Origin: Lysinibacillus pinottii
GTDB lineage: Bacteria; Bacillota; Bacilli; Bacillales_A; Planococcaceae
Direction of reading: 5' to 3'
NCBI RefSeq assembly: GCF_024753545.1
Contig: NZ_JANTOO010000010.1
Coordinates: 477,007-541,006 of the forward strand
DNA: 64,000 nucleotides
Within the stretch, counting starts at the first letter, position 1. Every line of letters starts with the position of its first letter. Made by a program: the position numbers and the translations under genes. Of this stretch, positions 1-9,340 are shown piece by piece. Below the pieces are notes generated by a model. The model was given only the letters and a program-made list of their open reading frames with translations. It did not search any database and was not told the DNA's origin.

Positions 1-787
1 ATTCAGGGTTTGCACAGTTAATGTAACGTTCACAGGGTTCACCGTCATAATGATCACGACCAATAATCACATGCTCTACTTGATTAATGGGCACCGTTAA
101 ACGCTCATCAAATACATACATTTTTCCGTCCCATAATTGACCTTTTGCTACAGGGTCTTTTCCGTATGTTGCAACACCGCCATGTAATTGACCGACATTG
201 CCAAAGCCTTCACGTTTCATCCAGCCTGAAAACTTCTCACAACGAATCCCACCCGTGCAATAGGTTAAAACATTTTTTCCCTCGAATAACTCGCGGTTTG
301 CACGTACCCATTCCGGTGTATCACGGAAGTTTTCTACTTCTGGTCGAATCGCACCACGAAAATGGCCGACATCGTATTCATAGGTGTTACGCACATCTAA
401 TACTACTGTATTTTCATCTTGCATTTCAGCAAGGAATTGTTCTGGTGACAGGTAGCGCCCTGTTAATTCATGTGGGTTTACGTCTTCTTCTAAGCCTAAG
501 TTTACTAACTCAGGTCGTGGGCGTACGTGCATCTTTTTGAATGCATGCCCGTCTGCCGCATCCATCTTGAAGACTATGCCTTCAAATAATGGATCAGCTT
601 GCATGTTTGCCATGTATTGCTCTGTTTGCTCAATCGTACCTGACACAGTACCGTTAATGCCCTCATTGGCTACTAAAATACGACCTTTTAAACCAATTTC
701 ATTACACATGGCTAAGTGCGTTGCTGAAAATTCAGCAGGATCTTCAATCGTTGTGTAATGGTAATATAATAATACTTGATAATTCAT
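1..787 (-). CDS. trhO: tRNA uridine(34) hydroxylase TrhO, rhodanese family (partial)
   Basis: The reading frame starts with ATG at 787 behind an AGGTGG ribosome site and runs off the left edge, so only the N-terminal about 262 residues are present. The protein begins MNYQVLLYYHY, has the family's N-terminal acylphosphatase-like region (ANEGINGTVSG), then a rhodanese domain whose active-site loop reads YCTGGIRC. TrhO-family proteins hydroxylate U34 of certain tRNAs using the rhodanese cysteine. It is monocistronic as far as visible, and the next gene (1067-1489) also points left. The family call is secure; the enzymatic role is by family. Confidence 0.93.
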   Translation of the reverse strand, partial: MNYQVLLYYHYTTIEDPAEFSATHLAMCNEIGLKGRILVANEGINGTVSGTIEQTEQYMANMQADPLFEGIVFKMDAADGHAFKKMHVRPRPELVNLGLEEDVNPHELTGRYLSPEQFLAEMQDENTVVLDVRNTYEYDVGHFRGAIRPEVENFRDTPEWVRANRELFEGKNVLTYCTGGIRCEKFSGWMKREGFGNVGQLHGGVATYGKDPVAKGQLWDGKMYVFDERLTVPINQVEHVIIGRDHYDGEPCERYINCANPE

Positions 788-1040
788 TGTTTTCCACCTA
801 TCATTTCAATATTTGCAGGATATTCCTGATAGTGTCTTTTACGACCTATTAACCATAAAGGAAAATCACTTAAAATGCTATCGGTAATTAGACTGAAATG
901 GGTATAACGATATTAATAAAGAATTTGCAAAGTGGACATTAGAATATTTTTACAAATAAATGTAATTCCACCATTAGGTCCGACTCCGTTTATTAAGATT
1001 ATTCAATAATAGACCTGAGTAAATTTCCCCACTCTTCAGG

Positions 1041-1068
1041 GCAAAATAAAAACACCCCGAAGGATGTT
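1041..1068 (-). terminator. Rho-independent terminator
   Basis: Arms AACATCC and GGGTGTT (with G-T pairs) around TTCG, read on the minus strand, are followed by a T-rich run at 1041-1050. It sits at the end of the leftward 1067-1489 gene. Confidence 0.7.
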
Positions 1069-1489
1069 AAATACTTTGATTTCGTTTGAGTTGGTTTTCA
1101 ATACCAGCACGATCAATTTGAATCCAATATTCTGCTATTTTTCCATTTTCAATTCTATAAACTGCGCTTGCTATTTCTATCACTGGAAGCTTCGTTGGCT
1201 CATATCCATCGACCTCGCCAACATGCGTCCCAACTTGTTTCCAGCGTACATATACTTTATGATCTTGTACAATAAATTCTTGGATCTCTAATGAAAAATT
1301 GCCATACGCTTCTACCATTTCTTTTACATGGTCAGCATAATCTTTTGGCGTTCTTTTAACCGTTAATTCTTCTTCTGAAATAACTTGGTGTGCCAGTACT
1401 TGGTCTGCCATTAATTCAGTTGCGTAATCGGGATTTTTTCCTGAACGTACTTCTTCAAAAAATTTCTTAACAATATGCTCTGGTGTCAT
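1067..1489 (-). CDS. SnoaL-like/ester cyclase family protein
   Basis: 140 residues, MTPEHIVKKFFEEV start, with the NTF2-like SnoaL pattern: an N-terminal helix with FFEEVRSG, the central HQVISEE segment, then VYVRWKQVGTHVGE and a C-terminal IENGKIAEYWIQID. SnoaL-like folds include polyketide cyclases and many small uncharacterised enzymes; no substrate can be named here. An upstream GGAGGACT on the minus strand supports the ATG at 1489. The gene stands alone with its own terminator at its 3' end. The fold-level call is good; the specific function is unknown. Confidence 0.8.
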   Translation of the reverse strand: MTPEHIVKKFFEEVRSGKNPDYATELMADQVLAHQVISEEELTVKRTPKDYADHVKEMVEAYGNFSLEIQEFIVQDHKVYVRWKQVGTHVGEVDGYEPTKLPVIEIASAVYRIENGKIAEYWIQIDRAGIENQLKRNQSI

Positions 1490-1689
1490 GATAGTCCTCC
1501 GTTGCTATATATGATGAAGGGGGTATTAATATCTCCCATACTTCATAATAATGTAAGAGTCATTGAATTGGAATCTAATTCTACCATTTTCACTCTCATA
1601 GCCCCACCAAACGTTGCTCTCTTGCTTTTGGATGCAGGTTTCAAAGCAAAAGCAGTAGTACCTTGTCTATGTGCATAGGATATAATAAA

Positions 1690-1929
1690 TCATAAAAAAG
1701 TTTGAATGGATACATATTCTATCAATAAAAATACTCCGATAAAAAGCCAACCATAAACTTTTTGCTCTCTTTGAAATTCTTTAATCCCTAAAATTAACAT
1801 CAATAATCCTAAGAAGAATATCATTAAAAAATTCAACTGGTAATCGTCTGTGATAATTCCGTAAGTTGAGAGTGATACTACTATGATTGAAAAAATAATT
1901 TGTAATATAGTTAGCAAAATAATCATCAC
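1690..1929 (-). CDS. Small membrane protein, DUF3953 (YczI-like)
   Basis: About 75-79 residues, almost entirely hydrophobic, with three predicted membrane segments (LLTILQIIFSIIVVSL, LNFLMIFFLGLLMLILG, WLFIGVFLLIEYV) and a short charged loop KEFQREQKVYG. Length and pattern match the DUF3953 family, whose B. subtilis member is YczI; function is unknown. An AAGGTGAT box lies just upstream, so a TTG at 1917 is better spaced than the GTG at 1929. Likely an inner-membrane protein. No operon partner is evident. Confidence 0.7.
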   Translation of the reverse strand: MMIILLTILQIIFSIIVVSLSTYGIITDDYQLNFLMIFFLGLLMLILGIKEFQREQKVYGWLFIGVFLLIEYVSIQTFL

Positions 1930-2151
1930 CTTTTAGTTATTGTATCTTTGATTATACAATACAACTAATAACATGGATATAATTCCCAAAAAACCTTTTG
2001 TTTTAATTTCTATACCTAATCTGTAAAACATCTGCTGGTTATGTATGTCTTGCCGCTAACACATTTATCGGGCGCAGTAAAATGGGAATATTTTCTCTGA
2101 CAATCACTTTTATGTTAACATTTAGTCACGATTATCTTAGATAAATGAGAG

Positions 2152-2945
2152 GTGTTTTACATTCCAAAATGTACAATTAATAATGTAGATTTGTATTATG
2201 AAACAAAAGGACATGGAGAGCCATTAATTTTTACTCATGGTGCATCATGGGACCATCAGCAATGGGATAAACAAGTGGATTATTTTTCTAAATATTATCA
2301 AACCATCACCTGGGATGTTCGTGGTCATGGAGCTTCATCTCTTCCGAACGGGAAGGTAGATGCTGAAGATTTCACTAAAGATTTAATTGGTTTGATGCAT
2401 CATCTAAAAATTAGACGGGCCCATTTATGTGGTTTATCAATGGGTGGACATATTTCTTTACAAGCCGCCATTCACTATCCAGATTACGTAAAATCACTTA
2501 CATTAATAGGGACCCCCTTCACAAACAAATTTAATTGGTATGAAAAGATACTAATTCCTGTTAATCGATTTTCTAGCTTATTCATTCCAATGTCACTTCT
2601 AGCAAAAATACAGGCACATACACTATCAAAGTTTAACGAAGCAAATAAACACTATATTTATTCCACAGTTGCAGCAATGTCTTATAAAAATTGGATTCGA
2701 ATTTGGAATGCCGTATCGAGAATGGAAAGTGGCCATGAATTAGGAAAAGTAAATTGTCCTACCTTATTATTACATGGTGACCACGATACGATGATTCAAA
2801 GACAACAAGAGTATCTACATATAAAGATTAAAAAGTCACAGTTAAAAATAATTAAAATGCCCATCACGCAACTAATTTAGATAGACCTGATCAAGTTAAT
2901 GAGTATATCCACCAACACCTGATCCACACATCAACGACTATTTAA
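2152..2945 (+). pseudogene. Alpha/beta hydrolase, frameshifted before the catalytic His
   Basis: The first frame (GTG at 2152) encodes an alpha/beta hydrolase: oxyanion region FTHGASWDH, nucleophile elbow GLSMGG, and acid residue in LLHGDHD. It stops at 2880. The expected C-terminal stretch with the catalytic histidine (HATNLDRPDQVNEY...) continues in another frame from 2865 to a stop at 2945. The break falls at about 2860-2865, where the usual PNAGH block has collapsed to PI, compatible with a 7-base deletion. Without the histidine the product should be inactive. The start is also weak, since the normal ATG position reads ATT. Either a real pseudogene or a local sequence error. Confidence 0.75.
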
Positions 2946-3022
2946 TGTTCTATAAGTGTTGCTTGGCAATAAAATTTGAGCAAAAATACCTCGAAAACCC
3001 TTATTTTACGTTAAACAAGTAG

Positions 3023-3060
3023 AATCCCTTTTGAAAAAGATTAATCAAAAGGGATTTTCT
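3023..3060 (+). terminator. Rho-independent terminator
   Basis: A perfect 12-base inverted repeat, AATCCCTTTTGA at 3023-3034 and TCAAAAGGGATT at 3045-3056, is followed by TTCTTT. It lies downstream of the broken hydrolase. Confidence 0.85.
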
Positions 3061-3333
3061 TTAGCAGTTTGAAGTTAGGTTTTTATAAAAAAGTTTGATT
3101 ATTTATTACCTGTGTTGCTCCACATTCGCGCACGATTGTTGAAGATGGTTTCACTTAAACCACCAGCAATTGTAATAATGGATTGAGAAGAATACAGATT
3201 TAGAAAGTCTCCATATACAGGTTTTTATTCATATAACACCCCTACAATGTTTTCTGCAAAATTTTGAAAAGTCTTATTGTAAACTCTCTTTATATACCTT
3301 TGTATAAAAAATGTATAAACAATATCCAATGAA

Positions 3334-3374
3334 AAAGCCAAGTAACGTTTGTTTTACAGCGTTTCTTGGCTTTT
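3334..3374. terminator. Bidirectional terminator hairpin
   Basis: Arms AAAAGCCAAG and CTTGGCTTTT lie around a loop with further AACG/CGTT pairing, with T runs on both strands. On the minus strand it lies beyond the stop of the 3444-3854 gene. Confidence 0.75.
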
Positions 3375-3443
3375 GTGTCTACCCAAACTTTTATTTGGGA
3401 ACGTTATTTCGTTATTGGATGTACAGATATACAGCTCAACTTC

Positions 3444-3854
3444 TTAACATTCATCTTGATAAATTTGAACTGTTTTAGGTTTTAAATTAACTATATTTTT
3501 AAATACTTTAAGATTTTCTATATGTCTAAAAAATTCATCTAAGCTTTCAAAATCCATTGACCATTCTGTAACTTGTAATTTTTTAAATTCATCAATAGCA
3601 GTAAATAATAGTTTGCAATGAAGCTGGCTCATTCCTAAATATTCATCATCTTCGTATTCAGTAAACTGGCGTACAAACGAAAAATGAAACATTTCTTTAC
3701 GGTAAGTACCACATTCGAATAAAATTTCCTTTTCATCTTCTCCTACAATATCTTCCTCACAAAATTCTTTAAATGTTGTCCAAATAGACGCTACTGAATC
3801 TGTATCAACATTTATTTTTCCTTTCAAATAACCTTCTACTTCTTGAATCCTCAC
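3444..3854 (-). CDS. Hypothetical acidic cytosolic protein
   Basis: 136 residues starting GTG AGG ATT at 3854, with AGAGGGG nine bases upstream. No signal peptide or membrane segment. Acidic (many E/D) with several aromatic residues, for example FKEFCEEDIVGEDEKEILFE and FHFSFVRQFTEYEDDEYLG. I do not recognise the family. Regular codon use, a good ribosome site and a downstream terminator argue for a real gene. No neighbour suggests a role. Confidence 0.6.
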   Translation of the reverse strand: MRIQEVEGYLKGKINVDTDSVASIWTTFKEFCEEDIVGEDEKEILFECGTYRKEMFHFSFVRQFTEYEDDEYLGMSQLHCKLLFTAIDEFKKLQVTEWSMDFESLDEFFRHIENLKVFKNIVNLKPKTVQIYQDEC

Positions 3855-4349
3855 TATTTATCGCCCCTCTTGTTACTTGTTTAACCTTTATTAAGAATAA
3901 AGAGCCAAGTCTAAATAAGCAAATAAAGTTACCAAAGCGTCGTTTGGAAATATATCTTTAAAAATTGTTATTCGATAATATGACCCGTTTATTGAACAAA
4001 AAATCGTGCATATCAGCATAGGATTTTTAATCAACCTTTATTATGAACGATCAATCTTTTTTATAAAACTACACTATGCAGTAAGAATTATTTTTTGTAG
4101 ATTTTTACTGCATCTTATGTTTCAATTCTTTACTTAGCCGACCTACGTAAATGCCTAATTTGCTCTAGCTCTCTCCCACGTCCCCTATAAACTTTGCATC
4201 CTCCGCATTACTTACTAGAATCATCAGCCTCTGCGCATAATGGGAAAATGTCCGAAGCAACAATTGGAGCCAATCTAATGCGAGTAACCCCGTTGTACGA
4301 CATAAGATGAGCCTATTATTCTTCCTATGTATAGACAGTTAAAAATCAT
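3855..4349. other. Intergenic spacer, no gene recognised
   Basis: About 500 bases without a convincing gene. The part 4130-4330 is less AT-rich than its surroundings and has short open stretches on the minus strand, but none has a ribosome site or a recognisable family. Confidence 0.5.
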
Positions 4350-4350
4350 T

Positions 4351-4385
4351 AAAAAGGAAAGAGACTCGCCATTTTTTGGCGAATC
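4351..4385 (-). terminator. Rho-independent terminator of the serine hydrolase gene
   Basis: On the minus strand GATTCGCCA and TGGCGAGTC form a stem, followed by a T/C-rich tract. It sits about 75 bases beyond the stop at 4458. A close relative of this hairpin occurs at 53378-53399. Confidence 0.8.
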
Positions 4386-4457
4386 CCTACATTTTATCTT
4401 TCATTTGAGTATGATTTATAATCTTTTACATAGTTTATGGCACACATAATGGAGTAG

Positions 4458-6542
4458 TTAATTCAACGTAATTGCCATTTCCGCGTTCGGCGCACCAGCA
4501 AATACAACCGTTCCGTTTTTCGGCAGCTTTACTTTGTTATTGCCGCTCACAATTGTAAAGTTGACGCATTGTCCGGCCTCATCATACACGGCAAACGAAC
4601 TCTTTGCTGGCAGCTCCACAGTCATTGTTTTCCCTGCTGCTGCTTGAGGGATCGTAAACCATTCCGCATGCCCATTTGCTTGCAGCTTAACTTTAGATGA
4701 TTGGCCTGCATGCAGTGATTTCAAGTTGGATCCACTGACATATATTAATCCGGACATCTCCATATATTCATTACCGCCTTCTGTATAGAAACGAGATTCT
4801 GTTGTATCACGGCCTGCCATCACAGGGATCTGAAGCTGATGCGCGGCTGTATTTGGACCTGTAATTTTTCTGCCATTCCAATAGCCCTTTAGTTCTTCAT
4901 CGCGAGTAATTTGTGTGGTAAGCATCATTGGTAAGAGATATTGAGCAGAACTAAATTTCTCGTTGACGAGATAGAACTTAACGCCTTCCCTCTTGGCCCA
5001 TGCGGCAGCGGTTTCCTTCGATAACACATTGTCTTCTAATTTCTCGGCTAAATATTGAGTAACCGCTACTTGACCTAAACCTGGTAAAGTTATAAATGTG
5101 CTTTCCACTAAATATGTTCGGCCATTCTTCTCTGTGACGAAGTTGAACTTGGAGGTACCTGTTTCATTAATAAAGCTTCCATTCGCAGTATATACATATT
5201 TTTCTTCAGAAATAGCTGGTAAAAGTAGCTCTCCATTGTTCGTAATTTTTATTTTAAAATGACTGAAGCTATTGCCATAAAAACCTGCTTTCTTTACTAT
5301 GTCTTGAGGCATCTTGGCCTTGACTGGCTTGCCAAAGGATTTGTTCGGCTTAATCTCCTTAATCGTGCCCTTCTCCTTAAGCGCAGCGAGCAATATTTCT
5401 GTCGCCATCATTTGATTTGTAGAGCTGCTACCGCCCGATGTCAATACAGCCACAGCCATCTTCTGTTCAGGAAGTACGACCAATGAAGCATGTTGCAGTC
5501 CTGTATCGCCACCTTTAGCTAAGCCCTTTATCCCGTACTCACTGAATGGATATAGCTTCACACTATCCCAGCCAAGACCATAGTTGATGATATTGGCTCC
5601 ATCCTCTGGCCACATTCCTTTTTTATATTCTTCTTGCTCCATCGCCTTGACTGCCTTATCAGAGAGAATTCCTTGTCCCTGTCCCATAAATATTTGTGCG
5701 AATCGTATCATATCTTCTGCTGTGGAAGAGATCCCTCCCGTACCAATCACATTCACCGATTCAGCAGGAAGTTGCCCATGGTACGTAGGAAAATAAAGTC
5801 CAGCTCGCTTATCGTTTTCCTCTTTGTCCTGCGGTGTTTTCGTATGATTTAGCTTTAAGGGTTTTGTAAACCGTTCATGTATAAATTCAGTAAAGCTCAT
5901 ACCGCTTACTTTTTCCACCATAATCTCAGCCAACGTAAAGCCGTTGTTGCAGTATACCGAGAATGCACCTGGGTCCGCCTTTAAGCTCTGGGTGGACAAT
6001 TGTTGCAACAAGTTGTCATGGGCGTAGGTATCATTATCGTCAAATAAAAAACTATTACCATACCCAGTACCTTGCAAGCCGGATGAGTGGTTCAGCAGCA
6101 TACGTGGCGTAATGCGTTTGTAACGCTCGTCTTTCATCTTGAAATCAGGAACATAGTGAACGACAGGAACATCTAAATCAACTTTTCCTTCATCGACCAA
6201 TTTCATCACAGCCGCCGTTGCATACATTTTACTGACTGAACCAATTCCATATAGGGTATCTTTAGTCAACGGCTGTTTTCCTTTCATATCGTTCTTCCCA
6301 GTCTGACCCGACACAATAATATGACCATTATCAATTAGCGCATACTGTACACTTGTTGTCTCATAAGACTTAATGAGTAGATTAGCCTTCTCTGCCGCAA
6401 TTTTTTGCAGAGCTTGGCTAGCAACTTCCTGGCTAACCAAAACCGTAGACTGATTGTTGCCAGAAGCCGCCAGAGCTCCTGTTGGTAGGCTAATCGTTAA
6501 CGCTAATGTAGCAGCTAACACCCCAGATAATTTTTTCTTCAT
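4458..6542 (-). CDS. Secreted serine hydrolase, class C beta-lactamase/PBP-like
   Basis: 694 residues with a typical signal peptide (MKKKLSGVLAATLALTISLP, cleavage near ALAA). The beta-lactamase-related domain (PF00144 type) carries SxxK as S102-V-S-K105, a YxN-like Y197-C-N199 and a KGGDTGLQH segment in place of the KTG-type motif. The remaining 250 or so C-terminal residues form an extra domain common in Bacillus serine hydrolases of this group. Such proteins act outside the membrane on peptidoglycan-like or peptide substrates; the substrate is not predictable. TAAGGAGGG precedes the ATG. It is slightly richer in G+C than its neighbours, which may hint at separate acquisition. Confidence 0.88.
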   Translation of the reverse strand: MKKKLSGVLAATLALTISLPTGALAASGNNQSTVLVSQEVASQALQKIAAEKANLLIKSYETTSVQYALIDNGHIIVSGQTGKNDMKGKQPLTKDTLYGIGSVSKMYATAAVMKLVDEGKVDLDVPVVHYVPDFKMKDERYKRITPRMLLNHSSGLQGTGYGNSFLFDDNDTYAHDNLLQQLSTQSLKADPGAFSVYCNNGFTLAEIMVEKVSGMSFTEFIHERFTKPLKLNHTKTPQDKEENDKRAGLYFPTYHGQLPAESVNVIGTGGISSTAEDMIRFAQIFMGQGQGILSDKAVKAMEQEEYKKGMWPEDGANIINYGLGWDSVKLYPFSEYGIKGLAKGGDTGLQHASLVVLPEQKMAVAVLTSGGSSSTNQMMATEILLAALKEKGTIKEIKPNKSFGKPVKAKMPQDIVKKAGFYGNSFSHFKIKITNNGELLLPAISEEKYVYTANGSFINETGTSKFNFVTEKNGRTYLVESTFITLPGLGQVAVTQYLAEKLEDNVLSKETAAAWAKREGVKFYLVNEKFSSAQYLLPMMLTTQITRDEELKGYWNGRKITGPNTAAHQLQIPVMAGRDTTESRFYTEGGNEYMEMSGLIYVSGSNLKSLHAGQSSKVKLQANGHAEWFTIPQAAAGKTMTVELPAKSSFAVYDEAGQCVNFTIVSGNNKVKLPKNGTVVFAGAPNAEMAITLN

Positions 6543-6872
6543 GAAAAATTTCCCTCCTTAGATAGGTGTGATTGATTTTAAGATTTTCATTTCCCAAAAC
6601 CAAGAAACATTTCCTATAAATAGAATATCTTAGTTTTATAAGGCTCGTAAATACATTGATAGGCTTATACCATATCAGTCTTAAGACTTATATTTGACTA
6701 AATTAGCTTTGTTGGTCACCCTCTATTATGTATGACACTAAACTGTTCGAAAGTTCAGTTGTTCTCATTCCTTATGACGCCTACAAAAAAAAGACAAAAA
6801 CAAAAAAGCCATCCATATTGAATGACTTGTTATAATAAAGTACCTATTCTCCTTTATATGAGAACAAATCTA

Positions 6873-6916
6873 AAGAGCATGTTTTGAAAATAATGATTGT
6901 CCAAAACATGCTTTTT
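6873..6916. terminator. Hairpin terminator in the 6543-6933 spacer
   Basis: GCATGTTTTG and CAAAACATGC pair, with AAAG before and CTTTTT after. The minus-strand side also ends the 6934-7119 gene. Its sequence resembles the terminator at 59621-59661. The rest of the spacer 6543-6933 shows nothing else recognisable. Confidence 0.75.
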
Positions 6917-6933
6917 AGTGGTACCGCCTTTTA

Positions 6934-7119
6934 TTATAATCGCTCTAAATCCTGGTATTCTTTCATATAAGGGCCATCTTCTGCCACATATGAATGATAC
7001 AAAGCTTTTACTGCAAAATTTTTCTCTAATCCCATTTCAGATTTTAGCTTTTTTAGTTCATCATGCAACGCTCGATGTTCATTGATAAGCTTTAGCATAA
7101 TTGTTTTATTATATTTCAT
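6934..7119 (-). CDS. Small hypothetical helical protein
   Basis: 61 residues, MKYNKTIMLKLINEHRALHDELKKLKSEMGLE, predicted helical and charged, ending in VAEDGPYMKEYQDLERL. AAGGACGG lies seven bases before the ATG, and a terminator follows at 6873-6916, so it looks like a complete short gene. No family recognised; it lacks the Spo0E SQELD motif. Confidence 0.55.
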   Translation of the reverse strand: MKYNKTIMLKLINEHRALHDELKKLKSEMGLEKNFAVKALYHSYVAEDGPYMKEYQDLERL

Positions 7120-7403
7120 TACATCCGTCCTTTTTTATAACTTGAATGATTACAACTTTAAAAATAGTTACATTCCGGGAAATCCCATGCTATTCTACAG
7201 GCATCTGAAAAAGTTGTATCTGCCTCTTTAAGGCTTTTTCAATATACGTTTTAAATTTCACCTTGTCAATCTCGTGTAATTTGCTGGAGCTTTATCATAC
7301 CATTGAAGTGGACCTGATATACCACCATAATATTTTTTTAACACACTAAAAAACGGATACTAATTCACCTTCTGTACAAACTAAACTCAGGAGGTGATTT
7401 TTA

Positions 7404-7886
7404 ATGGCAAACAACAATCAAAACTTTAACTCAAAAATTCCAAACGCAACTCCCAACGCAATGAACGTTGAATTTGGAAATGAAACGGATGTTAATCAAA
7501 TTAAACAGCAAATCCAACAAGCTGAGGCTAACAAAATACAAGCTTCTGGTTCAACGAACTCGATGAGCCAAGAATTTGGTATGGAGACGGATGTTAATCA
7601 AATTAAACAACAAATCCAACAAGCTGAAGCTAACAAAAACCAAGCTTCTGGTTCAACGAACTCGATGAGCCAAGAATTTGGTATGGAGACGAATGTTAAT
7701 CAAATTAAACAACAAATCCAACAAGCTGAAGCTAACAAAAACCAAGCTTCTGGTTCAACGAACTCGATGAGCCAAGAATTTGGTATGGAGACGGATGTTA
7801 ATCAAATCAGACAGCAAATCCAACAAGCTGAAGCTAACAAAAAATTTGCTTCTGGCCGATTTGCAAATGAAAACAACTCAAAATAA
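7404..7886 (+). CDS. sspE: Gamma-type small acid-soluble spore protein, four repeats
   Basis: 160 residues rich in Q, N, A, E and K. It opens MANNNQNFNSKIP and carries four copies of a unit starting EFGMETDVNQIKQQIQQAEA. The EFGMET block corresponds to the GPR protease site (EFASET) of gamma-type SASPs, and the VNQIKQQ block to AQQVRKQNQQ. These proteins fill the forespore core and are degraded at germination as an amino-acid store; they do not bind DNA. B. subtilis SspE is about 84 residues with fewer repeats, so this is an expanded form. AGGAGGTGATTTTT precedes the ATG. A GATACTA at 7356-7362 could be a sigma-G -10, but the -35 is poor. A strong terminator follows. Confidence 0.9.
   Translation: MANNNQNFNSKIPNATPNAMNVEFGNETDVNQIKQQIQQAEANKIQASGSTNSMSQEFGMETDVNQIKQQIQQAEANKNQASGSTNSMSQEFGMETNVNQIKQQIQQAEANKNQASGSTNSMSQEFGMETDVNQIRQQIQQAEANKKFASGRFANENNSK
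7470..7850 (+). repeat. 102-bp tandem repeat inside the SASP gene
   Basis: Units begin at 7470, 7572, 7674 and 7776, an exact 102-base period (34 codons), with only a few base differences between the central copies and a partial last unit. The very high identity of the middle units suggests recent duplication or gene conversion. Confidence 0.95.
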
Positions 7887-7893
7887 TACGCAT

Positions 7894-7932
7894 CAACAAC
7901 AGCCTGCAGCCTCTGCTGGCTGTTGTTTTTTT
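7894..7932 (+). terminator. Strong Rho-independent terminator
   Basis: CAACAACAGCC (7894-7904) pairs with GGCTGTTGTT (7918-7927) and seven or more Ts follow. It ends the SASP transcript eight bases after the stop codon. Confidence 0.93.
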
Positions 7933-8098
7933 AACTTGCCATGATAAGTTAAGTATTTAACACCAGTAACCATTTCTAAGCACAACACCTTCGCAATCAA
8001 TAAATGCTGTATGGTTCCTATATAGAAGTCCTACATCCTATAACTCAGAAAATTCAGCAGTCAAAGTATTACTAGGTCAAGAAAATCTATTATCTTGT

Positions 8099-8203
8099 TT
8101 AGTCAAAAGGATAAGGCAACCTTAAGATATTTTCATCATCGTTTACTATTTCATTGGTGTTACCCGTATGTAAAAGCATTGGTTTAATTGGAGTAAATAC
8201 CAT
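8099..8203 (-). pseudogene. 34-codon remnant resembling an ATP-dependent DNA ligase N-terminus
   Basis: An ATG at 8203 sits behind AGGAGGGGGG and encodes MVFTPIKPMLLHTGNTNEIV..., then stops. The opening FTPIKPMLL resembles the first residues of Bacillus ATP-dependent DNA ligases (LigD-like), but the catalytic KxDG region is absent. Probably the start of a deleted gene. Chance similarity over about 12 residues is possible. Confidence 0.3.
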
Positions 8204-8440
8204 CACCTATCCCCCCTCCTATACTACCGAAGTCTGTCGGTACTCTTCACTCGAAATTCTATTTCTTCAATTTAATTAACATTTTATTAAATAGGAAAGA
8301 TAAAAAAGGATATTTATCGTACATTATTATTATGACGCATAATTTATTATTTAATACGAAAGAAGTGACAAAGAAGTTACTAGGTTAATGTTAAATAAAA
8401 AATGTTCTCGTAAATTGATAGTTAAAAAGGAGGAAACAAA

Positions 8441-9340
8441 ATGCAAGAAAACCGTGTGAGGTTGAATGGAGGATTTAATAACGACGTTTTTTATATCAAA
8501 GACAAAGAAAAGATCGCTAGAATTTCTGAAAAGAACAAAACAAAGGAGATGGTTTTACAGGAAATAGCGTGGATGAATTTTTTATATGAAAAAGGTGTTC
8601 TTGTACCCAAGCCAATAACTCCTTTAGAATATGAGGAAGAACGGGTAAAAACATATTTTGAATTTATGAAGGGAGATCACATTGATGTTACAAATAAATC
8701 CCACTGGAATGAAAAAACGTTTAAAAAAATTGGTAAAATTTTGGGGAGAATGCATGCACTATCCAAAGATTTCAAATTACAAACGATAGAACGTCCTGAA
8801 TGGAAAGTTGAAAACCCTGATGTATTTAATATTAGAGGCAAGTTAGAACCATGGATTAGCGAGAAATATAAAAAGCTGGGGCACAGTCTCACTTCATACA
8901 CGATTACTCCTGATACTTTCGGGCTTATTCATAATGATTATCATCAAGGAAACTTCATTATTAATGAGGAAGGTAGTATAACTATCATTGATTTTGATGA
9001 CTGCTCTTTTAATTGGTATGCTCAAGATATTGCAGTAGCTTTCTATCATGCTTATTGGCAGCATAGCTCATACAATGACAGTACAAATTCTTTTTGTGAA
9101 CTCTTTATGAGTAATTTTTTTGCAGGCTATAGAACAGAAAATATGCTTCATAAGGATATAATTATACAAATTCCTATTTTCTTAAAAATAAGAGAGATTT
9201 ATTTATATCAATTATTTAAAGAAAAATGGAATACAGGTAATTTAGAAGAATGGCAAGGATATACTTTACAGAATTTAGAAGACAAAATCAGAAATCAAGA
9301 ACCATATGCCGGTATTAATGATTTTTCCATTTTTTTATAA
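8441..9340 (+). CDS. Aminoglycoside phosphotransferase/choline kinase-like protein
   Basis: 299 residues. An N-lobe with GGFNNDVFYI and an invariant-lysine-like KIARISEK is followed by the catalytic loop HNDYHQGNF (HxDxxxxN type) and the metal site DFDDCSF, the order of the APH (PF01636) family. Members phosphorylate antibiotics, choline, homoserine or sugars; this sequence gives no direct clue to the substrate, so calling it antibiotic resistance would overreach. AAAGGAGGAAACAAA precedes the ATG. It is a lone gene between long spacers. 7933-8440 upstream holds only the ligase-like remnant. Confidence 0.85.
   Translation: MQENRVRLNGGFNNDVFYIKDKEKIARISEKNKTKEMVLQEIAWMNFLYEKGVLVPKPITPLEYEEERVKTYFEFMKGDHIDVTNKSHWNEKTFKKIGKILGRMHALSKDFKLQTIERPEWKVENPDVFNIRGKLEPWISEKYKKLGHSLTSYTITPDTFGLIHNDYHQGNFIINEEGSITIIDFDDCSFNWYAQDIAVAFYHAYWQHSSYNDSTNSFCELFMSNFFAGYRTENMLHKDIIIQIPIFLKIREIYLYQLFKEKWNTGNLEEWQGYTLQNLEDKIRNQEPYAGINDFSIFL

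Noticed and set aside
145..758. Plus-strand open frames of 131 and 73 codons
   Set aside because: Antisense to trhO, whose minus-strand frame is clearly conserved.
1475..1678. 67-codon plus-strand frame and an opposite protein-like stretch
   Set aside because: Neither has a start signal or recognisable similarity.
5259..5852. Several plus-strand open frames of 70-75 codons
   Set aside because: They lie antisense to the 694-codon serine hydrolase gene, lack ribosome sites and show no family features.
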